Below, in pieces: positions 26,246 to 35,395 of a stretch of 64,000 bases of DNA; position 1 is the first letter of the stretch, and every line of letters starts with the position of its first letter. The DNA is from GAS368 sp965227745. GTDB taxonomy: Bacteria; Verrucomicrobiota; Verrucomicrobiia; Opitutales; Opitutaceae. The notes below the pieces were generated by a model, which was given only the letters and a program-made list of their open reading frames with translations, was not told the DNA's origin and did no database searches. The translations under genes were made by a program, and so were the position numbers. Location of the stretch: contig OZ245769.1 of assembly GCA_965227745.1 (NCBI GenBank), forward strand, positions 1,860,001 to 1,924,000, given 5' to 3'.

Positions 26246-27307
26246 TTAAAAAGTGATGCCGTTATCCTTGCACCACTGCAACGAGCGGCGCATGCCCTCT
26301 TCCAACTCCACGGCTGGCCGGTAGCCGAGTTCCTTTTCGGCTCGGGCGACCGAGCACGCGATGGTCTGATTCATCTCGGAGAGGACGTGAATCTTTTGAT
26401 GATACAGTCCCGCCTTCTGGAGGGTGAAATCCATCACGCGCGCGACATCGCTCGCGATGCCCGGAAGGCGCATGCGCTTATGCGTGCAACGCTGACTAAA
26501 CTCTGTTTCGAGCAGGCGCTCGATGGTATCGATGATCTCGTTCATCGAGTACGGACGGCGGTCGGCGATCCAATAGATCTGGCCGTTGGCAGCGGCGTGC
26601 CGGTCCGCGAGCATGAGCCCTTGGCACAAGTTATCGATGTAACTCATCGAGCGGAGATTTTGTCCGCCACCCACGATGGGCGCCTTCCCATCGCGGATCA
26701 TGGCGAAGAACAGGCTCTGGCGCGGCGGCTGGTTGATGCCGTAAAACCACGGCGTGCGGATGAGCACGGCCTCGATGTCGCCGCGCTTCTGGCGCTCCAG
26801 CACCGCCAACTCCATCAGCATCTTCGAGCGCCCGTAGTTCATGTACGGGTGATACGGGGAATGCTCGTCAAACACATGATCGTGGCGCGGATTGCATCCA
26901 CAGGGAGAATTCGATGATACGACAACGGCACGACGCACTCCGGCCTGCTTGGCGGCATCGAGGAGGTTCTTCGTCCCCTCGAGATTGATCGCGTAGAAGT
27001 CCGCGACCTTGTCCGGGTGAATGATGCCCGCGGTGTGAAAGAGCGTCGCACCTTTCGCGCCGGCGCAGAGTCGCGCGCAGTCGGCGGGCACGCGGACATC
27101 ACCCTCGATGACCTCGACGCGATCAGAAATCTTTCTCAGCGACGCCGCATCCTGACCGGGCAGCACGAGCGCCCGCACGCGCACATCGGACGGCGGCACG
27201 CGCAGGGCCGCGTGATCCGGATGACCCTTCACGAGCAGTTCGACGAGACGCGAGCCGAGCCAGCCCATGGCACCGGTGACGAGATAAGTGGGAGCAGAGG
27301 AGGTCAT
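26246..27307 (-). CDS. NAD(P)-dependent epimerase/dehydratase (extended SDR)
   Basis: This 353-residue extended SDR has the Rossmann motif LVTGAMGWLGSRLVEL, LFHTAGIIHP, VVVSSNSPCG and the catalytic YGRSKMLME (YxxxK). It differs clearly from the SDR that follows it, so the two are not a recent duplication. Its start overlaps the stop of the GMC oxidoreductase by four bases, indicating coupled translation and a shared pathway. A conserved late segment, EKELGYRPAVELEEGM, matches the C-terminal helix of nucleotide-sugar epimerases. Likely substrate is a sugar nucleotide or polyprenyl-linked sugar. Confidence 0.85.
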   Translation of the reverse strand: MTSSAPTYLVTGAMGWLGSRLVELLVKGHPDHAALRVPPSDVRVRALVLPGQDAASLRKISDRVEVIEGDVRVPADCARLCAGAKGATLFHTAGIIHPDKVADFYAINLEGTKNLLDAAKQAGVRRAVVVSSNSPCGCNPRHDHVFDEHSPYHPYMNYGRSKMLMELAVLERQKRGDIEAVLIRTPWFYGINQPPRQSLFFAMIRDGKAPIVGGGQNLRSMSYIDNLCQGLMLADRHAAANGQIYWIADRRPYSMNEIIDTIERLLETEFSQRCTHKRMRLPGIASDVARVMDFTLQKAGLYHQKIHVLSEMNQTIACSVARAEKELGYRPAVELEEGMRRSLQWCKDNGITF

Positions 27308-29151
27308 GTTTTTCCGAGAAAATGAAGGACGTTACGCCGGGCGAGAGCCATGATCGTACCCTGGGGGTTAACGCCCGGGGCTCCGCACAGTAAGCTCGCG
27401 TCGGCGATGAAGAGCCCCGGCGCGCCATGCACGCGCCCAAAGGAATCGGCGGCGCACTTGGTCTGATCCTCGCCCATCGGGCAGGAGGAGAACAAGTGAA
27501 TCGTCATAAGCCCCGAGGCTCCGGCCGGGAAGGACTCAGGAAGCTTCTTCAAATCGTCCGGACCGCGCAGCACCAACCGATCCGGTAGCGCGGGGAACAC
27601 ATCCGTCGCGCCCGCGGCAAACATCGACTCCGCCAACTTGTAAAGCCCATCGCCGAGGTCGCTCAGATCGGCTGGCGTGAGTCGATACTGAACGAGTGGA
27701 TCGCGCATGCCGGGGATCGGGCGCACGGTGCCAAAACCCTCGCCCGTGATCATCGCGTAATAGGTCGCGCGATGCGTCCAATCGTTGAGCACGTTTTTCG
27801 CTGCCGTCGGATGATCGAGCAGACCCATCGCGAGATAAGGCGGCGAACTGATCGAGCAGCCGAAGCTGAGACGCGGCGAAAACTCCTTCACTTGGTGCAC
27901 CGGCACGCCCATGGACGCGCTGTTGATCGTTTCCGGGAAGCGGCCGACGAGTTTCACCGTGGGGTGCAGGCGGAAGGAATTACCCATGTGCCGCCCGATG
28001 CCACTGCGGCGGAGTAGCGCGGGAGTCTGCACCGCGCCGGCGCAACAAAAGACCGTGTCGGCGGTAATCTGTCGCGCGACACCCGCCGGATGACTGACGG
28101 ACAATTTCCACGTGTGGCCTTCGCCCCTCAGCGATTGCACGCGAGTATTAGGCAGCAACCGCCCCCCCGCCGCCAAGAAGCGCGGCACAAAGGTGCGCGT
28201 CATCGATTGCCGCGTGCCACGGGGCTGCTCACCGGGCGCAGTGGCATCGTAGCGGAACCAGCGTGGCACCTCCATCGACTTCCAGCCGAGGCGCTCGGCG
28301 CCCTCATGCAGCTTGAGCGAAGCCGCCGGAGCCGGCCCGGGCAAGCGAGACACCGAGACATCGCGTTCGCAGGCTTCGAAGTGCGGCAGAAGGTCCGCGG
28401 TGCTCAAGGCCTCGACTTGAAATTCGCGCTGCCACTTTTCCAAAATGTCGGGCGGCGTACGGTGGTAGAGGCCGGAATTAATCTCGCTACCGCCGCCCAC
28501 GCACCGGCCCTCGACGTAGGCGATCTTGGTCTTGCCGACCGCGACGGTCAGACCGCCGCTGCGATACTTCTGCTCCATCTCCTCCACCGAAAAAGGCGTG
28601 CAGGACTCCAGCGGTAAAAACGGCCCCTCCTCGATCAGGATGACATCTTTACCTGCTTCCGCCAGCAAGGCCGCGGTGATACTGCCGCCCGGGCCCGAGC
28701 CGACCACGGCGATCTCGCAGCGCAATTCCTCCGGCGGTGCCGTGACGACGCCCGCGTGCGCCGTCTCTGTAGGCGGCGTAGCGTTATATCGAAAGAACTT
28801 CCGACTATGGAGGCCTAAGATGGTCAGGCTCTCGTAAAACCGGATCAGGTCGCGTTGCACTGAAATGGGCGAATTCCGCCAGCTCTCGATCTGCCGCGCA
28901 CGATTCTCAGGAGAGAGTCGGCTGAAGCAACTACCCCGCAGCAGCCCCTGCAAGTCGAAGCCAAAGGTCGCGGCCATCATCGCCTCGCGCAGACCACCCG
29001 CCATGCGGGAGTGCTCACGCAGCACGAAATTCGTCACGTCGTTGTAGGGTGGCGCGAGCTCCGGACGCTGCACCTCGGCGCGTTGCGCCACGAGGGAGTC
29101 GACCAGCGCCGAAACGATGTCGTGAAAAGCTGGGTTCACGGAGGATTCCAT
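27304..29151 (-). CDS. GMC-family FAD-dependent oxidoreductase
   Basis: This flavoprotein oxidises an alcohol group. The FAD-binding dinucleotide motif is IAVVGSGPGGSITAALLAEA, followed by IEEGPFLPLES. VGGGSEINSGLYHRTPP is the GMC signature region. The C-terminal part has HLFSSCPMG and the family-typical APGVNPQGTIMALA. The first 120 residues precede the FAD domain and are not typical of simple GMC enzymes; they resemble the N-terminal extension of cholesterol-oxidase-like or dehydrogenase-type members. I choose ATG 29151 because the open frame upstream overlaps the end of the UbiA gene; the gap is then seven bases. Within this operon it could oxidise a polyprenyl-phosphate sugar, as DprE1 does, but from another enzyme family. 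Confidence 0.87.
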   Translation of the reverse strand: MESSVNPAFHDIVSALVDSLVAQRAEVQRPELAPPYNDVTNFVLREHSRMAGGLREAMMAATFGFDLQGLLRGSCFSRLSPENRARQIESWRNSPISVQRDLIRFYESLTILGLHSRKFFRYNATPPTETAHAGVVTAPPEELRCEIAVVGSGPGGSITAALLAEAGKDVILIEEGPFLPLESCTPFSVEEMEQKYRSGGLTVAVGKTKIAYVEGRCVGGGSEINSGLYHRTPPDILEKWQREFQVEALSTADLLPHFEACERDVSVSRLPGPAPAASLKLHEGAERLGWKSMEVPRWFRYDATAPGEQPRGTRQSMTRTFVPRFLAAGGRLLPNTRVQSLRGEGHTWKLSVSHPAGVARQITADTVFCCAGAVQTPALLRRSGIGRHMGNSFRLHPTVKLVGRFPETINSASMGVPVHQVKEFSPRLSFGCSISSPPYLAMGLLDHPTAAKNVLNDWTHRATYYAMITGEGFGTVRPIPGMRDPLVQYRLTPADLSDLGDGLYKLAESMFAAGATDVFPALPDRLVLRGPDDLKKLPESFPAGASGLMTIHLFSSCPMGEDQTKCAADSFGRVHGAPGLFIADASLLCGAPGVNPQGTIMALARRNVLHFLGKT

Positions 29152-29158
29152 CGGTTGA

Positions 29159-30619
29159 TTAAGTCGCCGCCCACAGCGCACCGACTGAAAGCGCGGCGAT
29201 AACATAACTCTGCGGATCTTTCAGCGCGAAGACCACCGGATCATCGTTCATCCCGCCACGGTTGGAAATCAGCCAAACACGGCTGATCCAGTAGAGCAGC
29301 ATCGGGCAGATCAGGAGCAGGAAAGTGGGGCGGTGGTAAAGGATGCGGACCTTGTCGCTATTCACATACAGCGCCAGCACGAGCGCGCCTAAATAGCCGC
29401 TAGCCACGCCCAAGGGTGCGAGCAGCGGAAGATCTTCGGAACGATAACCGCGCGCGCGACTCGACCCCGTGGTGCTAGCCCGCATCGCTTGCTGCAGCTC
29501 TTGAAAACGCTTCACCAGCGCCAGGCTCAGGAACATGAAGAGGGAAAAGGCGAGCAGCCAGTCGGAGTATTCCACGCCCGTCGCGGCGTGGCCCGCGATC
29601 ACGCGCAACGTGTAGAGACCAGCCAGGACAAAGACATCGAGGAGCGGCACGTGCTTCAGCCACCACGCGTAAGAAAACGCCGTTACGGCGTACACGCCGA
29701 GCGCGATCACGAAAGCTCCCGAAACCATCGTCGCGAGGACAAACGCGGTGATGACGAGCACCGGCCCGAGCATAAAGCCAATGGGCAAAGGGAGCGCGCC
29801 CGAAGCAAGGGGACGACGGCGCTTGGTCGGATGACGGCGATCCGCGTCGAGATCCAGCAAATCGTTTACGACGTAGACGGAAGAGGCGCAGAAGCAAAGG
29901 GCCGCAAACGCGCGGATGCCCGCCCACAACATCGGCGGCTGGCTGATGAGGTGCGAGGTGATGAGCGGGACAAAAACCAAGACGTTCTTCACCCACTGAT
30001 GCGGACGCAGCAGGCGGAAAATGGCCTTGGGAATATTCGTCGGCCGGGGAAATTCCGCGAGAACGTTCGACTTGGCTCGCGCTTGGCGCGCGACGAGCGG
30101 TTGCGCGCCGACGAGCAGTGCGCCGCGAGCTCGCGGCCACACAGCGAGATCCGCCGAAGAATCGCCGGCGTAATCAAACCCCTTTTCACCAAAGCGAGCC
30201 ACCAGTGCTTCCGCCTTGGCAGTCGACTTGAGATTGGTCAGGCCGTCGCTGCCCATCACCTCGTCAAACAACCCGAGGTGAGCGCTCACTTTTTCGGCCA
30301 GCTCCCGATCGGAAGCCGTGACCAGCAGCAACCGGCGGCCCGCTGATTTCTCGGTGCGCAGGTATTCGATAAAGGGCTCGTTGTACGGCAACGAAGCGGC
30401 GTCGAGCGTCACCCGCGACGCGAGTTGCCGCTTCAGATTCGCCCGCCCTTTCGCCAGCCACAGCGGGACAGCGAAGAGATCCAGTGGCCGGTTTTTGGCC
30501 AAACGTGCGCAGGATTCCCAGAGCAAATCCGCCGTGATCAGCGTTCCGTCCAGATCGACACAAAGAGGCACCGCAGCAGAGTCCGTTGCCTTGGATGTGA
30601 GTGAGGTACTGGAGCGCAC
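29159..30619 (-). CDS. HAD phosphatase-UbiA prenyltransferase fusion (DPPR synthase-like)
   Basis: This 486-residue two-part protein has an N-terminal HAD-superfamily domain (about 18-195) with VDLDGTL and the late GDSSADL motif. The C-terminal membrane UbiA domain (about 205-486) has the first Asp-rich motif NDLLDLDADRRHPTKRRRPL and a second region DVFVLAGLYTLRVIAGH. The second-motif form matches the branch that contains decaprenyl-phosphate phosphoribosyltransferase, which moves ribose-5-phosphate onto a polyprenyl phosphate; the HAD part could then remove the 5-phosphate. It leads a five-gene operon. The start codon is GTG; a GTG at 30571 (residue 17) is an alternative just before the HAD motif. 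Confidence 0.83.
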   Translation of the reverse strand: MRSSTSLTSKATDSAAVPLCVDLDGTLITADLLWESCARLAKNRPLDLFAVPLWLAKGRANLKRQLASRVTLDAASLPYNEPFIEYLRTEKSAGRRLLLVTASDRELAEKVSAHLGLFDEVMGSDGLTNLKSTAKAEALVARFGEKGFDYAGDSSADLAVWPRARGALLVGAQPLVARQARAKSNVLAEFPRPTNIPKAIFRLLRPHQWVKNVLVFVPLITSHLISQPPMLWAGIRAFAALCFCASSVYVVNDLLDLDADRRHPTKRRRPLASGALPLPIGFMLGPVLVITAFVLATMVSGAFVIALGVYAVTAFSYAWWLKHVPLLDVFVLAGLYTLRVIAGHAATGVEYSDWLLAFSLFMFLSLALVKRFQELQQAMRASTTGSSRARGYRSEDLPLLAPLGVASGYLGALVLALYVNSDKVRILYHRPTFLLLICPMLLYWISRVWLISNRGGMNDDPVVFALKDPQSYVIAALSVGALWAAT

Positions 30620-30745
30620 GTTATATTACGATACCGGCTGGGAAAATTCTATTACAAGTGGATAATCGGTCCTTGGCTGCGCGTAGCGTGCCAAGTGGGC
30701 AAACTCCATCGCTTGCTTCGCCTCATCCACCTATTTGAGCCGAAC

Positions 30746-32161
30746 TCAATAGGCCGTCTTCGGCGGACGAACGACCTGCCAGACGGTTTTAATGGTGATC
30801 TGGAAATCGAGCCAGATGGACCAGTTGGCGATGTAGAAAATGTCGTTCTGGACGCGTTCCTTGAGCAGGGACGGATCGGTGATTTCGCCGCGGTAGCCCC
30901 GAGTCTGCGCCAGGCCAGTGATACCGGGCTTGGCGAAGTGCCGCGTGCGGTAGCTCTTGTAGTATCGGCTGAACTCCGCGTCATGCACCGGCATGTGGGG
31001 GCGCGGTCCGACGATGCTCATCTCACCACGAAGCACATTGAGGAACTGCGGAAACTCATCTAGACTGCTCTTGCGCAGGAAGTGGCCGAAGGGGTAGATG
31101 CGGTCGTCACCCTTGCGCGCTTGGACCGCTTCGTGGGCCGCCTCGTAGGCGGTGTCGCGCATCGAGCGAAACTTGAAGATGCGAAACTCGTTACGGCGCA
31201 GGCCGGCGCGGTTTTGCACAAAGAGCAAGCGGCCGGGGGATTGGATGCGCTGCATAACCCACACCCACAGGCAGAGCGGCGGCAGCACAAAGACTACGAC
31301 CGGCAGCGAAACGGCGACATCGAAAATGCGCTTGGTGACGCGGTTAATCGGATCCTCCAGCGGCTCCTCCTGTAGCGAGTAGAAGGTATGGCCTTCCTCG
31401 ATCACGGAAACAAGGGGATGTTGAAGTTTCTCGCTGAGATTCGAATAGATCAGCAGTCGGCAACCCTGCTCTTGGCAGGCCTCGAGGATGAACCGGCTCT
31501 GCTGCGCGGAATCGGGCATCGACAGCACGATGACTTGAGCGACCATCTTGGTATCGATCATGTCGGGCAACTGCTCCAGCGACCCGAGGAAGGGGAGCTC
31601 ATATCCGGGATCAGCCAACGGGCGCGCTTCGGAAAGATAGCCCACGGGGTGAATGCCCAGCACCTGTTTGGCCGCCAACCAATTTTTCAAGCGGCTGACT
31701 TGGCTTTCGCTGCCGATGAAGAGGGTCGGAATCCGATGCGATTTCTGGAAAAAAAGCCGCGACAGGCTGTGCGGCAAAATCTGGTTCACAAACAGCAGCA
31801 GCAACCACAGCCAGCAGAGGTAAGAACCGAGGAAGATACGACTGATTCCACGATCCTTGGTCACAAACATGAACGCAAACAGCAGCAGCGCCACATATAC
31901 GATCTGCCGAAAAGAAATTCGCGCGGCATCCGTCCAAGTCAGCCGGTGAAACTTTGAGGCGACCAGAATCACGGTGCGCGCCGAAATCACCATGCCGCCG
32001 ATCACGCACAGAATATACGGCGTGGTGTCCAAATCGGGGTTCAGATCACCTTTGGGAAGATAATGAACTAAATTCGCGTAGGCCAGAAAGGCCAGAACCG
32101 CAAACATGGTAGCGACGGCCACGTGCAAATTGACCAAACCGCGCAGGCGCTGTGAAATCAT
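30746..32161 (-). CDS. Polyprenyl-phosphate sugar phosphotransferase (WcaJ/EpsE-like initiating transferase)
   Basis: This 471-residue protein starts polysaccharide repeat synthesis by moving a sugar-1-phosphate from a nucleotide sugar to undecaprenyl phosphate. Four to five TM segments occupy residues 10-145 and a CoA-binding-like Rossmann domain spans about 150-270. Another TM at about 283-303 precedes the catalytic domain, which has IFKFRSMR, the catalytic region SSLDEFPQFLNVLRGEMSIV and GPRPHMP, then KPGITGLAQTRG. All are hallmarks of the bacterial sugar transferase family. It ends 126 bases from the UbiA operon start and opposes the plus-strand WcaI-like gene. The sugar (glucose, galactose or another) cannot be told. 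Confidence 0.92.
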   Translation of the reverse strand: MISQRLRGLVNLHVAVATMFAVLAFLAYANLVHYLPKGDLNPDLDTTPYILCVIGGMVISARTVILVASKFHRLTWTDAARISFRQIVYVALLLFAFMFVTKDRGISRIFLGSYLCWLWLLLLFVNQILPHSLSRLFFQKSHRIPTLFIGSESQVSRLKNWLAAKQVLGIHPVGYLSEARPLADPGYELPFLGSLEQLPDMIDTKMVAQVIVLSMPDSAQQSRFILEACQEQGCRLLIYSNLSEKLQHPLVSVIEEGHTFYSLQEEPLEDPINRVTKRIFDVAVSLPVVVFVLPPLCLWVWVMQRIQSPGRLLFVQNRAGLRRNEFRIFKFRSMRDTAYEAAHEAVQARKGDDRIYPFGHFLRKSSLDEFPQFLNVLRGEMSIVGPRPHMPVHDAEFSRYYKSYRTRHFAKPGITGLAQTRGYRGEITDPSLLKERVQNDIFYIANWSIWLDFQITIKTVWQVVRPPKTAY

Positions 32162-32419
32162 TGGAGGTTAATCGGTAGGCGTGGTCCGCTGATTAGGCGT
32201 CAGTCGAACCCGCTGAGATGCGCACACCTTCTCGGACCGGTGTCCGAAACGCAATCCATTTAAGAAGGGCCGGCTGTCACGATCCGACGCAGAAAAGCGG
32301 TGCCCGGAGCCGTGCCCCTCCCAGTCAAAGTGCCCCCGCCTCCGGCTCCCACCGGATTTCGATGCCAGTCGACCGCACAGGATTGACAGGTTTCCCGTCC
32401 TCGGCGTGTTTCGGACCTC

Positions 32420-33697
32420 ATGCGCATCGTAGTCTGGGGTATCAACTATGCCCCTGAAGTCACGGGCATCGCGCCCTACAATACTGGCCTGTGCCGCTTT
32501 CTCGCGTCGCAAGGCCATGATGTGCACATGGTCACGACATTTTCCTACTACCCCCAGTGGCGAAAATCCAAGGACGATGCCGGACGTCTGTACCGCGAGG
32601 ATGCAGACGGGAAGGTCGCTGTGCATCGTTGCTGGCACTATGTGCCCCCGCGTCCGTCGACCCTCCAGCGCATTGCCCATGAGTTCACCTTTGGCCTGAC
32701 GTCGCTAACGCGGGTGCTGACGCTGCCCCGAGCCGATGCCTACATCATCATCAGTCCCCCGTTGATCGTGGGCCCGCTGGCCTGGCTGGCGACCACGCTA
32801 AAAAATAGCCACTACCTCTTTCATGTGCAGGACCTCCAGCCCGACGCTGCCCTCGGCTTAGGCATGGTCAAGCCGGGCCTGTTCACCAAGGCGCTCTATG
32901 CCATCGAGGCCTTCGCCTACCACCACGCCGCTCTGGTGAGCGGCATCTCGCAGGGAATGCTCGATGCGTTTACCAACAAGGGCGTGCCGAAGTCGAAGCA
33001 GTGGTACTTTCCTAATTGGATTCAGGACGAAAAAGCTCTCGTGGCCCAGCCGCATGGCGCCGTGGAGTTTCGCGTGAAGCAGGGGATCGCGCCCGACGCA
33101 TTTCTGGCCGTCTACTCCGGTAATCTCGGTAACAAGCAAGGTCTCGGCGTGCTCCTCGAAACGGCCGCCATCCTCGCGCGCGATGCCGCGACGGCGGCGC
33201 GTCCCATCGAGATCATCATCGCCGGCGACGGCGCCGCGCGCGCGATGCTCACCGCGCGGCACGCCGAGCTCGGCCTGCGCAATGTCCGCCTCCTGCCTCT
33301 GCTCAACGATCACGACTATCGTGCGATGCTGCGCACGGCCGACGTCGCCCTCATCACGCAGGAAAAGGGCACGGGGCAATTTTTCTTCCCGAGTAAAATG
33401 CTCACGGTCCTCGGCGCCGGCCTCGCCGTCGTGGCGGTCGCAGATGACGACAGTGAGTTGGCCCATGCGTTGGCGCGAAATCATTGCGGATTTGTCGTGC
33501 CCCCCGGCGAGCCGGAAAAACTAGCGACATGCCTGCGAACCCTCGCCGGCACGCCCCCGCGCGAGCTCGAAGCGATGTGCCAGCGCGGTCAGGCCTTTGT
33601 CGCCACCTTTGCCGCCCGCTTTGTGCTTCCGGCGTTTCTTACTCGTCTCAAGCTCCTGCTTAAGGACGTCGAAGGCCCCCCGGTCCCGATTATTTGA
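32420..33697 (+). CDS. Glycosyltransferase family 4, WcaI/WbuB-like
   Basis: This 425-residue GT-B glycosyltransferase opens with MRIVVWGINYAPEVTGIAPY, almost a signature of the WcaI/WbuB colanic-acid group, followed by TTFSYYPQW. The C-terminal nucleotide-sugar domain has VYSGNLGNKQGL, IIAGDGAARAML, VRLLPLLNDHDYRAML and FFPSKMLTVLGAGLAVVAV. No signal peptide is present and it acts at the inner face of the membrane. It is divergent from the initiating transferase across a 258-base region in which a TTGACA stands at 32383 but without a good -10. The ligase-like gene follows on the same strand after 108 bases. Confidence 0.9.
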   Translation: MRIVVWGINYAPEVTGIAPYNTGLCRFLASQGHDVHMVTTFSYYPQWRKSKDDAGRLYREDADGKVAVHRCWHYVPPRPSTLQRIAHEFTFGLTSLTRVLTLPRADAYIIISPPLIVGPLAWLATTLKNSHYLFHVQDLQPDAALGLGMVKPGLFTKALYAIEAFAYHHAALVSGISQGMLDAFTNKGVPKSKQWYFPNWIQDEKALVAQPHGAVEFRVKQGIAPDAFLAVYSGNLGNKQGLGVLLETAAILARDAATAARPIEIIIAGDGAARAMLTARHAELGLRNVRLLPLLNDHDYRAMLRTADVALITQEKGTGQFFFPSKMLTVLGAGLAVVAVADDDSELAHALARNHCGFVVPPGEPEKLATCLRTLAGTPPRELEAMCQRGQAFVATFAARFVLPAFLTRLKLLLKDVEGPPVPII

Positions 33698-33850
33698 TCG
33701 GGTCAGGCATTTTGCCGGACAGTTTTAGAAAATATTAAGACCGAAGTGACCTAAGTATAGGAACGGGGTAGGTCCGTTGCAGGCCTATTTCCTTCGGCGC
33801 CCTCTTTGGGATTGAGCCACCGTCACCCCATCCTCCACCCTGCCCTCCCT

Positions 33851-35359
33851 GTGACTCCGGATACCAAGGACACCTCTGCCTCCGCAGCTCGCCTCGAGCA
33901 GTTCAGGGCAAAACCAGCCCGGCAAAAAATCCACGAGACGGAGATGACCCTCGTCTGGATTATCGCTGCCCAGTTGGTATTCCTGCCGTGGGCCCTCGGT
34001 GGCTCGCGTGATTGGGCGCAAATCGCGAGCTTCGTGCTATCGATCGCCGCGCTCATCACCGCGCTCTGGCCTCGCGAGTATACGGATGTCGCGCCCGGGC
34101 AGGCTCCGTTCCGCCTGTATACGTGGACCAAGCTCCTTCGCTTCCCGATTTTTTGGCTCGGGCTCGCCCTGCTGGGCTACATGGTGGTCCAAACGCTAAA
34201 CCCCGCGTGGTCCTACGAAACCAACGGCAAGAGCTGGTGGATGAAGCAAATCGCTCACACGAGTTGGCTCCCGACCGGAGTGAAAGCTCCGTTTGAGCTC
34301 TACGGCCCGTGGCGCCTGATCATGATTTTCAGTTCGGCATTTCTGAGCGCGTGTGCCGCTTGGATCGGATTCACCCGCCGTCGTTCGCTCCAATTGCTCT
34401 TCACGGCCGTGACCGCCAACGCCTTTGCGCTCGCGATCCTCGGCATCGCGGAGCGCGCCACGGACGCGACCAAGATATTTTGGTTCTGGACGCCGCCCGC
34501 CAGCTACTTCGTCTCCAGTTTCATCTACAAGAACCACGCCGCCGCTTACTTTAACCTCGTTCTCGCGCTCTGCGCCGGGCTTGCGCTCTGGCATTTTGAG
34601 CGCAGCTCGCGGCGTCTCGATAAGTCGAGCCCCAGCGGGCTTTTCGCCTTTTTCGCCACGGCTCTCGTGCTCTTAGTGATCTTTTCGTATTCCCGCACGG
34701 GGACTTTGCTGATGTTTGCATTCCTCGTAATAGCCGTGGCCATCTTTTTTTGGCGGCGTCAGCGCCAAAAGGAAGAAGGCGCTCGCGGACCGCTCATCGC
34801 CATTCTGGTGGTGCTGGCGCTGGGCTCATTCATCTACCTCGGCATGCGCTCGCTCCGCACCGAGCGATTCCTGGCTTCCTTCGCGGCGCTGAAGCACCAA
34901 GTCGAGGAAGCCGGCTTGGGGGCCCGCGAAAAAGCCGCCAAGGCCACGTGGGAGATGGCGCAGGATAAACTCGGCTACGGCTGGGGCGTCGGCAGCTACC
35001 GGTTTTGCTTCACCATCTATCAGCAGCGCGACCCGCTCTTGCTGCGCCTGCCCGATTCCGGGCGCGCCATTTATTGGGACCATGCCCATAACGACTACCT
35101 CGAAATGACCGCCGAGTTGGGCCTCGTGGGCGTCGGCTTAATCCTACTGATGGCCGGCACCCTCGCCTTCAAATACATCCGGGCGCATGCGTGGCAGAAT
35201 CCCATCGGGCTCTTCGGTGCCCTCGGTTGCGGACTGGTCGCGACGCACTCTGTCGTGGATTTTAATACTTACAACACGGCCATCCTCACCACGTGGTGCG
35301 TGTTATTGATCTCGATCATCCGCTGGGCGGAGATCGAAGAGATCAGCCCCCAAGGCTAA
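33851..35359 (+). CDS. O-antigen ligase/polymerase family membrane protein (WaaL/Wzy superfamily)
   Basis: The protein has about 12 TM segments beginning at LVWIIAAQLVFLPWALGG. A large periplasmic loop carries WGVGSYRF and the ligase-type WDHAHNDYLEMTAELGLVGV; the H-NDYL-E pattern is characteristic of O-antigen ligase/polymerase (Wzy_C) proteins and includes the catalytic-type His. The start is unclear. The frame is open from TTG 33806; GTG 33851 and ATG 33944 are other choices, and the first TM begins shortly after 33944. Either ligation of finished chains to a lipid or protein, or polymerisation, fits. A hairpin with a short T run follows the gene. Confidence 0.85.
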   Translation: MTPDTKDTSASAARLEQFRAKPARQKIHETEMTLVWIIAAQLVFLPWALGGSRDWAQIASFVLSIAALITALWPREYTDVAPGQAPFRLYTWTKLLRFPIFWLGLALLGYMVVQTLNPAWSYETNGKSWWMKQIAHTSWLPTGVKAPFELYGPWRLIMIFSSAFLSACAAWIGFTRRRSLQLLFTAVTANAFALAILGIAERATDATKIFWFWTPPASYFVSSFIYKNHAAAYFNLVLALCAGLALWHFERSSRRLDKSSPSGLFAFFATALVLLVIFSYSRTGTLLMFAFLVIAVAIFFWRRQRQKEEGARGPLIAILVVLALGSFIYLGMRSLRTERFLASFAALKHQVEEAGLGAREKAAKATWEMAQDKLGYGWGVGSYRFCFTIYQQRDPLLLRLPDSGRAIYWDHAHNDYLEMTAELGLVGVGLILLMAGTLAFKYIRAHAWQNPIGLFGALGCGLVATHSVVDFNTYNTAILTTWCVLLISIIRWAEIEEISPQG

Positions 35360-35370
35360 CGCGGGGGGCT

Positions 35371-35395
35371 GGCGGACGCTCTTATCCGCCCTTTT
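35371..35395 (+). terminator. Possible terminator after the ligase-like gene
   Basis: GGCGGA and TCCGCC flank an 8-base loop and are followed by CTTTTC. The hairpin overlaps the last codons of the convergent glycoside hydrolase-like gene. Confidence 0.45.

Noticed and set aside
32383..32411. TTGACA before the WcaI-like gene as a promoter
   Set aside because: A 17-base spacer leads to GTGTTT, a poor -10, and the ATG would follow within ten bases. Not supported as a promoter.
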